Origin: CAKSKB01 sp034186235
GTDB lineage: Bacteria > Bacillota > Clostridia > HGM11514
Length of the DNA: 12,307 nucleotides
Direction of reading: 5' to 3'
Assembly: GCA_034186235.1 (NCBI GenBank)
Contig: JAXGBA010000096.1
Location: 1-12,307, forward strand
Part shown: one piece after another, positions 6,947 to 12,307 of the stretch
Numbering within the stretch: position 1 is the stretch's first letter
Layout of the letters: every line of letters starts with the position of its first letter
Notes under the pieces: model-generated
What the model saw: the letters and a program-made list of their open reading frames with translations, nothing else
Database searches by the model: none
Told to the model about the DNA's origin: nothing
Made by a program: the position numbers and the translations under genes

Positions 6947-7517
6947 ATTCTGCGCTCCTTTCCAAAATATTATCAGCTAAAACCGAAAGAGGCGTTTTGC
7001 CGTCATTCACAACGGAATAATCCGTGTTTTTTATGTAATAGTCATCCGCCATCTGCGCCGAAAGCCTTGCTTCTGCCTGAGGCTGCGTCAGACCGTCACG
7101 AACGGTTATGCGCTCCCTGCGGATATCATCTGGTGCCGTGACCGCAACGGTGAAATCCGCAAGGTCGGTCATTTTTGCCTCTATCAGCACAGCTGCGTCA
7201 ATTATTATAATATCAAATTTCTCAGATTTTACTCTAATTTCATTTTCGATTTTTTTTCTGATTTCCGGATGTGTTATATCGTTCAGTGCTTTAAGCGCAG
7301 CAGCGTCGGAAAAAACTTTTGCGGCAAGCTCGGCCCGCACCAGAGTGTCTTCCGAAAAGCAATCCCGGAAGCGCTTCCGCACCTTTTCAAGTACCTCGCC
7401 GCTCATTATATTTTTTCCGATTTTATCCGCATCTATCACATACGCACCCTTATTTTTGAGAGCCTCGGAAACAGCGCTTTTGCCGCTGCCGCTCCTTCCG
7501 CATAATGCAATTACCAA
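6921..7517 (-). CDS. coaE: Dephospho-CoA kinase
   Basis: Last enzyme of coenzyme A synthesis, phosphorylating the ribose 3'-hydroxyl of dephospho-CoA with ATP in the cytoplasm; 198 aa, the normal family length. P-loop GRSGSGKS at 7-14, then the substrate-side DADKIGK at 29-35, the HPEIRK block at 83-88 typical of CoaE, a DAAVLIEAKM segment at 107-116, and the lid-type RDGLTQPQAEARLSAQ at 140-155. The start is TTG (7515-7517). The ribosome site AGGGTGAT overlaps the polA stop (TAG at 7527-7529), so the two genes are coupled with a 9-base gap. The 3' end overlaps the transglycosylase gene by 26 bases. Confidence 0.95.
   Translation of the reverse strand: MVIALCGRSGSGKSAVSEALKNKGAYVIDADKIGKNIMSGEVLEKVRKRFRDCFSEDTLVRAELAAKVFSDAAALKALNDITHPEIRKKIENEIRVKSEKFDIIIIDAAVLIEAKMTDLADFTVAVTAPDDIRRERITVRDGLTQPQAEARLSAQMADDYYIKNTDYSVVNDGKTPLSVLADNILERSAEFAEGKRSV
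6955..6960 (-). promoter_or_regulatory. Ribosome binding site for a TTG start inside coaE
   Basis: AAGGAG on the minus strand, within the coaE coding region, 8 bases before the TTG at 6944-6946. No ATG in frame gives a full membrane anchor, so this site decides the transglycosylase start. Confidence 0.8.
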
Positions 7518-7526
7518 AAAATCACC

Positions 7527-9989
7527 CTACTTTGTTTCAAAAAGACTTGCTCCGCTGTGAATATCTACCGTAAGCGGAACAGAAAAATCAACAACATGTT
7601 CCATTTCGTATTTTAGCATTTCGGAAACCTCGAAAAGTTCCTCGCGCGGAACCTCCAGCACAAGCTCATCGTGAATCTGCATAATAAGCTTTGATTTTTT
7701 GCCCTTCAAACGGTTGTAAACATTAATCATTGCAAATTTGATAATATCTGCGGCCGTTCCCTGGACGGGAGCGTTCATAGCAGCACGCTCACCGAATGAG
7801 CGGGTCACGAAATTGCTCGCCGAAAGTTCGGGGATATATCTTCTTCTTTTGAACCATGTTTCAACATATCCGCATTTTTTCGCATTTTCGACCGTGTTTT
7901 TCATAAACTCGGTAATCTTCGGGTATCTTTTGCGGTAGCTGTCCATGTATCTTTTGGCTTCCGAACGAAGAACCCCCATATTCTTTGCAAGCGTAAACTC
8001 ACCGATGCCGTAAACGATGCCGAAATTAACCGCTTTTGCACGGCTCCTCATCTCGGGGGTTACCATTGAAGGGTCAACACCGAAAATATGTGCGGCGGTT
8101 TCCGTATGAATATCCTCGCCCGACAAAAACGCCGCAATCATTGTTTCATCGCCCGACATATGCGCAAGCACCCTCAGTTCAATCTGTGAGTAGTCGGCGT
8201 CAAGCAGCACGCAGCCTTCCTTCGGGGTAAACATTTTTCTTATGCGCTTGCCTTCTTCGGTTCTTACCGGGATATTCTGAAGGTTCGGTTCGGCGCTCGA
8301 AAGCCGCCCGGTCTGCGTTGCGGACTGATTGTAATTCGTGTGCAGGCGTCCGTCCTCTTTTATGAGTGCCTTCATGCCTTCAACATAAGTGGAATTAAGT
8401 TTTGAATACTGCCTGTAATCAAGAATTTTTCTTATTATCGGGCTGTACGGTTCAAGTTTTTCGAGGGTTTCCGCATCGGTCGAAGCGCCCCTCTTGCTCT
8501 TTTTGTAAACCGGAAGCATAAGCTTGTTGTAAAGCACATCGCCGAGCTGTTTTGTGGAATTTATATTAAACTCGCAGCCGGCAATATCATAGATATCCTG
8601 CTCAAGCTTACAAATGGCGGAATTATATTCCGCAGAAAGCTTTTCCAGAATTCCCGTGTCAACATGGACGCCCGTAAGCTGCATATCGGCAAGTACATAC
8701 GCAAGAGGAAATTCCATTTCATAATAAAGCTTGTGAAGCCCCAGTTCTTCAATTATGGAGGAAAGCTCCGAATATGCATTGTAAAGCTTGTCGGCGGGAT
8801 TAGCCTCAAGGCCGCCGTACCTTATAAACACCTTTTCGAGAGTAATCGGCGCAATTGACTGGTCGCACACATAAGCCCCCAGTGAAACATCAAAAATAAC
8901 ATTTTTTATATCAATACCGTCGACGGTCGCCTGTTTTATGTCGAACACGATTTTCGGAATATTTTCGTTCTCAAAAAAACCTCTTTCGTCGGAAACCGAA
9001 TAAAGATTTTCACCGTCCGATGCAAAAAGCGTACCGTTATCAAAAACGCATGCAGAGGGCTTGCCGAAAAGCACGGTCAGATCATTAAGTTCCTGTGCTT
9101 CCGTTTCCGGGATAGCAGACTGAACCTCAAGTTTTTGTATAAAGCTGTTGAGGTCAAGTTCATCAAGATATGCAATCAGATTTTCGCTGTTGCGCTTCGG
9201 ATTAAGTATATCGGCGACATTGAACTCAATAGGAACCTCCCTGTTGATTTCGGAAAGAAATTTGCTGTCAAACGCCGACTGTTTCCCTTCGATAAGTTTA
9301 TTCTTAGCCCTCGGCTTGATTTTATCGCTGTCTATATTTTCATAAATAGCGTCCAGAGAACCGAACTCATGCATAAGTTCCGCTGCGCCCTTTTCGCCTA
9401 TTCCCGGAACACCCGGAATATTATCGGACTTATCGCCCATTAGCGCTTTGAGGTCGATAAACTGTTTCGGCGTAAGACCGTATTCCTCAAACACCTTTTT
9501 TTCGTCAAAAATATCATCCTGAGTTTTGCCGCCGACAGTTCTTATAAGTCTTATATAAGTGTTTTTCCCGGCAAGCTGCAAATCATCCTTATCGCCGGTA
9601 AGGATAACGCAGGTGTTATCGGTTTTCTCGCAGAACAAAGAAAATGTGCCTATTACATCGTCCGCCTCATAGCCTTCGATTTCGTAAATCGGGATTCCCA
9701 TAAACCCGAGAATTTTCTTAACGGGTTCAAGCTGCGCAGCAAGGTCATCTGGCATACCCTTCCTCTGCGCCTTGTATTCGCTGTAGAACTTATGGCGGAA
9801 GGTTTTGCCCTTAAGGTCAAACGAAACGCAAATGCCGTCAGGTTTTTCAATATCAGAATACTTATTCATAATATTAAGAAAGCCGTATACTGCATTTGTT
9901 GGTTGACCGCTCTTTGAAGTCAGCGGACGGATTGCGTAATATGCGCGGTTAAGCATGCTGTTTCCGTCTATGATCATAAATTTACTCAT
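7527..9989 (-). CDS. polA: DNA polymerase I, proofreading domain degenerate
   Basis: 820 aa (E. coli 928, Bacillus about 880). Residues 1-290 are the 5' nuclease, removing RNA primers and flaps: acidic residues are intact at D8, D58, the EADD block at 108-111, GDKDD at 132-136 and GDKSDN at 185-190. About 300-420 should be the 3'-5' exonuclease domain, but it is short and has no DxE motif like the DTET of E. coli, so it should not proofread, as in many Firmicutes Pol I proteins. The polymerase domain (about 420-820) is complete: motif A DYSQIELR at 599-606 with metal ligand D599; motif B (O helix) with R648, K652, F656 and Y660; motif C HDE at 773-775. It fills gaps in repair and lagging-strand maturation. 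The ATG at 9987-9989 has AGGTGAT 3 bases upstream (AGGTG, 5 bases). It heads the run to coaE, transglycosylase and aminopeptidase. Confidence 0.97.
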   Translation of the reverse strand: MSKFMIIDGNSMLNRAYYAIRPLTSKSGQPTNAVYGFLNIMNKYSDIEKPDGICVSFDLKGKTFRHKFYSEYKAQRKGMPDDLAAQLEPVKKILGFMGIPIYEIEGYEADDVIGTFSLFCEKTDNTCVILTGDKDDLQLAGKNTYIRLIRTVGGKTQDDIFDEKKVFEEYGLTPKQFIDLKALMGDKSDNIPGVPGIGEKGAAELMHEFGSLDAIYENIDSDKIKPRAKNKLIEGKQSAFDSKFLSEINREVPIEFNVADILNPKRNSENLIAYLDELDLNSFIQKLEVQSAIPETEAQELNDLTVLFGKPSACVFDNGTLFASDGENLYSVSDERGFFENENIPKIVFDIKQATVDGIDIKNVIFDVSLGAYVCDQSIAPITLEKVFIRYGGLEANPADKLYNAYSELSSIIEELGLHKLYYEMEFPLAYVLADMQLTGVHVDTGILEKLSAEYNSAICKLEQDIYDIAGCEFNINSTKQLGDVLYNKLMLPVYKKSKRGASTDAETLEKLEPYSPIIRKILDYRQYSKLNSTYVEGMKALIKEDGRLHTNYNQSATQTGRLSSAEPNLQNIPVRTEEGKRIRKMFTPKEGCVLLDADYSQIELRVLAHMSGDETMIAAFLSGEDIHTETAAHIFGVDPSMVTPEMRSRAKAVNFGIVYGIGEFTLAKNMGVLRSEAKRYMDSYRKRYPKITEFMKNTVENAKKCGYVETWFKRRRYIPELSASNFVTRSFGERAAMNAPVQGTAADIIKFAMINVYNRLKGKKSKLIMQIHDELVLEVPREELFEVSEMLKYEMEHVVDFSVPLTVDIHSGASLFETK

Positions 9990-10098
9990 AAAATCACCTA
10001 AGTATATTATACATCAAAAGGCATGAAAAATAAAGTGTTTTTTGCGAAAACGGCATAATTTTTTCAAAATATGCAAAAAATGCAGTCAGGTGATTAAT
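9990..10098. other. Divergent intergenic region between polA and DUF421 gene
   Basis: 109 AT-rich bases that must hold promoters for both directions. On the minus strand there is TATAAT at 10006-10011, but no recognisable -35 at 16-18 bases, and its start point would fall on the polA ribosome site (9993-9999); it may work only as a very short-leader promoter. On the plus strand the nearest -10-like sequence is CATAAT (10054-10059), again without a good -35. An imperfect inverted repeat, GCATAATTT and AAAATATGC (10053-10061 / 10066-10074, 8 of 9 pairs), lies here and could be a binding site or chance. Confidence 0.4.
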
Positions 10099-10728
10099 AT
10101 GACAGTGTCGTTTATAAGGACAATTTTCTTTTATGTAATCCTGATAATATTTTTGAGAATAATGGGAAAACGGCAGCTCGGGGAGCTGCAGACTTCTGAA
10201 TTTGCCGTAACGCTGCTGCTTGCAAACCTTGCGGCGATACCGATGCAGGCGCAATCCATACCGCTTATCAGCGGACTGATACCGATTGCCACGCTTTTGA
10301 TACTTGAAATGATAATTTCGTTTGCCGTTTTAAAATCCAGAAAGCTGAGAATGATTATAAGCGGAAGACCGATAATTATCATAGAAAACGGAAAAATAAA
10401 TCAGAGCGTGCTGAAAAAGCTAAGAATAAACACCGATGATTTGTGCGAAGAACTGCGGCTTTCAGGAGTAAGTGATATAGGCGATATTGCCTGCGCTGTT
10501 GTTGAGCCTAACGGGCAGCTGAGCGTTTTTGAGGCGGGCGATAAAGGAATGTTTTATTCGGTGATTGCCGACGGCAAAGCGGACATCTCCGCAATGAAAG
10601 CGCTTAATATTTCACCGGAGGATCTTGAAAAGAAAATACGAAAAAAAGGCTTCGGCAGCATATCGGAGGTTTTCCTGATGTGCATGAGCCAAAGAGGAGA
10701 AATGTTTATGGAGGGTAAGGAAAAATGA
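10099..10728 (+). CDS. DUF421 (YetF-like) membrane protein
   Basis: 209 aa integral membrane protein of the DUF421/YetF family, biochemical function unknown. About three hydrophobic segments lie at 4-22, 33-52 and 57-78, followed by a soluble cytoplasmic domain. Family motifs: FLRIMGKRQLGEL at 18-30, GRPIIIIENGKI at 89-100, LRINTDDL at 108-115 and VEPNGQLSVFE at 135-145. An in-frame TTG at 10042 has no ribosome site; the ATG at 10099 has AGGTGAT at 10088-10094 and places the first membrane segment at the N-terminus, so it is preferred. The stop overlaps the next gene by 4 bases. In Bacillus, DUF421 proteins (YetF, 2Duf) have been linked to spore inner membrane resistance; whether that applies here is inference. 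Confidence 0.92.
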   Translation: MTVSFIRTIFFYVILIIFLRIMGKRQLGELQTSEFAVTLLLANLAAIPMQAQSIPLISGLIPIATLLILEMIISFAVLKSRKLRMIISGRPIIIIENGKINQSVLKKLRINTDDLCEELRLSGVSDIGDIACAVVEPNGQLSVFEAGDKGMFYSVIADGKADISAMKALNISPEDLEKKIRKKGFGSISEVFLMCMSQRGEMFMEGKEK

Positions 10729-11105
10729 CGAGATATATAACCACCGGGGTAATTCTGGCGGCTGTTGCGGCAACGCTTGTTTTCGGTCAGTTTTTTATTA
10801 AAAATTCATGCGATTCCGTTATAGCAGCCATAGACAAAGCTGCCGACGGCATTGAAAACGCTGACTTTGAAAACGCAAAAGAAAATATCGAAAAAGCAAT
10901 CGGGCAGCTTGAAAAAAACGAAAAACTGCATTTTGCGCTGTCAGACCATGAGGCGTATGACGAACTTTCCGCAAACCTTAAGGTTTCAAAGTATTTTGCC
11001 GCACACAGCGAAAAATCCCTCGCCGGCGCATACATGACGCTTGCAAGGGACACTGCGGAAAAACTCAAAGATTCTCAAAGCTTCGGTATAGGAAACGTAT
11101 TATAA
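10725..11105 (+). CDS. DUF4363 family membrane-anchored protein
   Basis: 126 aa, function unknown. One N-terminal hydrophobic segment (about 5-25) acts as an anchor or signal; the rest is Lys/Glu/Ala-rich, probably helical, and would lie outside the membrane. The architecture and the position right after a DUF421 gene match the DUF4363 family, which I recall as a frequent partner of DUF421 in Clostridia; the family name is less certain than the topology. Translation is coupled to the DUF421 gene through ATGA (10725-10728), with TAAGGA at 10716-10721 as ribosome site. Its stop codon shares the palindrome TTATAA with the stop of the converging gatB. No terminator follows. Confidence 0.8.
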   Translation: MTRYITTGVILAAVAATLVFGQFFIKNSCDSVIAAIDKAADGIENADFENAKENIEKAIGQLEKNEKLHFALSDHEAYDELSANLKVSKYFAAHSEKSLAGAYMTLARDTAEKLKDSQSFGIGNVL

Positions 11106-12307
11106 TTTCCCGAGAGCCTCTCCAAGGAGCTCGGACAGTATTTCCGGGTTTGCCCTTCCGCCGCACTTTCTCATAACAGCCCCCATGAGAGAGCCTGCCG
11201 CAGAGGGCTTTCCTTTTTTATAATCACCGATAATTTTTGGGTTTTCCGAAATCGCTTCATTTATATATTGATTTATAACCGCTTTATCGCTGAGCTGTGT
11301 GAGATTATTGTTTTCGACATAAGCTTCTGCGTCAAAATCATTCTCCCACAAAAGCGACACCAACTTTTTTGCCACACTCGAATTAATCCTGCCGCTGCCG
11401 AAAAGTTCAGCCGTTTCGGCTAAATTTTCGGGCGCAATCGGGATGTCGGTTTCATATCCGCAAAGCTTGCGGAAACACTCTGTTATAATTAGGTTTGCCA
11501 GCTTTTTGGCATATTTTGTATGCCTTGCCGCCGCCTCAAAGTAATCGGCAATGCACTTGTCCTCAGTAAGCATTGCGGCGTCGTGCTCCGATATGCCGAA
11601 ATCTCTTATATACCTCTTTTTACGCTCCCCGGGAAGCTCCGGGATTATGCACTTTATTTTTTCAACGGCTTCATTTCCGATACGCAAAGGCAGGATATCC
11701 GGTTCCGGGAAATACCTGTAATCATCGGCATTTTCTTTGGTGCGCATTACAATGGTTTTTTCGCCGTTAAACCGCATTGTCTGCTGCAGTATTTTTCCTC
11801 CGCCGGAAAGGATCTCGGTTTGCCGCCCAATTTCATACTCAATCGCCTTTTTGACAAACCTGAACGAATTGAGGTTTTTGATTTCACACCTTGTTCCTAA
11901 CGCATCCCCCGGCTTATGAACCGAAATGTTAATGTCGCACCTCATTGAGCCTTCGTTCATACGGCAGTCCGAAACACCGCAGTACATAAGAGTTGAGCGA
12001 AGGTTTTTAAGGTATTCTACAGCCTCGTCGGCGCACCGTATGTCAGGCTCGGATACGATTTCAATAAGCGGAACACCGCAGCGGTTGCAGTCAACAAGCG
12101 TTTCTTTCCCGGAATGAATCATCTTGCCTGCATCCTCCTCAATGTGGATTCGCGTAATGCCTGTCCTTCCGAAAGCTGTATCAATAAAGCCGTTTTTGCA
12201 AAGCGGATACTTAAACTGCGAAATCTGATAACCCTTTGGGAGATCGGGATAAAAATAATTTTTTCTGTCAATCCCGGAAACCTCCGATATTTCGCAGTTT
12301 AGCGCAA
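11100..12307 (-). CDS. gatB: Aspartyl/glutamyl-tRNA amidotransferase subunit B, 5' end missing
   Basis: Subunit B of GatCAB, which converts Glu-tRNA(Gln), and in many bacteria Asp-tRNA(Asn), to the amidated form using ammonia channelled from GatA. The frame is open to the right edge: 401 codons are visible of about 475, so about 75 N-terminal residues lie outside. Readable motifs from the edge: the RKNYFYPDLPKGYQISQ block typical of GatB (about 12190-12270), IHIEEDAGKMIH, VPLIEIVSEPD and ALGTRCEIKNLNSF in the kinase-like catalytic part, then a helical region and a C-terminal YqeY-type tRNA-binding tail containing GSLMGAVMRKCGGRANPE. An internal ATG at 12120-12122 is not a start, since conserved family sequence continues before it. 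Presence of gatB suggests that glutaminyl-tRNA is made indirectly. gatA and gatC, if adjacent, would lie to the right. Confidence 0.96.
   Translation of the reverse strand, partial: ALNCEISEVSGIDRKNYFYPDLPKGYQISQFKYPLCKNGFIDTAFGRTGITRIHIEEDAGKMIHSGKETLVDCNRCGVPLIEIVSEPDIRCADEAVEYLKNLRSTLMYCGVSDCRMNEGSMRCDINISVHKPGDALGTRCEIKNLNSFRFVKKAIEYEIGRQTEILSGGGKILQQTMRFNGEKTIVMRTKENADDYRYFPEPDILPLRIGNEAVEKIKCIIPELPGERKKRYIRDFGISEHDAAMLTEDKCIADYFEAAARHTKYAKKLANLIITECFRKLCGYETDIPIAPENLAETAELFGSGRINSSVAKKLVSLLWENDFDAEAYVENNNLTQLSDKAVINQYINEAISENPKIIGDYKKGKPSAAGSLMGAVMRKCGGRANPEILSELLGEALGKL

Noticed and set aside
10042..10098. TTG start adding 19 residues to the DUF421 protein
   Set aside because: No ribosome site precedes the TTG, the added residues do not resemble the family N-terminus, and the ATG at 10099 has a good site.
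11109..11135. Possible hairpin CCGAG / CTCGG just after the DUF4363 stop
   Set aside because: It has only short arms with a bulged interior, lies in gatB coding sequence, and has no T-run; not a credible terminator.
12120..12122. ATG as the start of a 340-residue GatB
   Set aside because: Conserved GatB sequence, including the YFYPDLPKGYQ motif, continues in frame upstream to the window edge, so the gene is truncated by the window and not by a late start.

Overview
The window looks like an ordinary chromosomal stretch from a low-to-medium GC Gram-positive anaerobe, most likely a gut Clostridia (Oscillospirales/Ruminococcaceae or Lachnospiraceae-like). The evidence is indirect: strong AGGAGG/AGGTGAT ribosome sites, two TTG starts, consensus sigma-A promoters, a Pol I without a proofreading motif, a GatB tRNA amidotransferase subunit, and a DUF421-DUF4363 membrane pair. 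I assign no species. Genes fill about 96% of the window; there is no gap over 300 bases, and I see no rRNA, tRNA, CRISPR or insertion sequence.

Left part (1-5018), amino-sugar and fucose use. A NagB-family glucosamine-6-phosphate deaminase (leftward) diverges from a rightward nagA-lacI operon. The 143-base gap between them holds two face-to-face promoters, each with TTGACA and a 17-base spacer, around a perfect 10-bp inverted repeat whose dyad is also the dyad of the two -35 boxes. This is a probable shared operator, perhaps for the LacI-family protein encoded downstream. The deaminase run continues off the left edge: a perfect AGGAGG follows its stop. A strong bidirectional terminator separates lacI from a leftward L-fucose isomerase gene that has its own promoter. 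NagA, NagB and FucI together suit growth on mucin or other host glycans that release GlcNAc and fucose.

Middle part (5019-9989), a compact leftward housekeeping run: polA, coaE, a small membrane-anchored lytic transglycosylase and an M18 aminopeptidase. The genes overlap or are 9-11 bases apart, with each ribosome site lying in or at the end of the gene before it.

Right part (9990-12307): a rightward pair of membrane proteins (DUF421, then DUF4363, with a 4-base ATGA overlap) diverges from polA and converges on a leftward gatB. The two converging genes share a 6-bp palindrome, TTATAA, that contains both stop codons. gatB runs off the right edge and lacks roughly its first 75 codons.

I found no undescribed multi-gene system. 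The observations most worth following are the symmetric nagB/nagA control region and the altered catalytic residues of the NagB-family enzyme.
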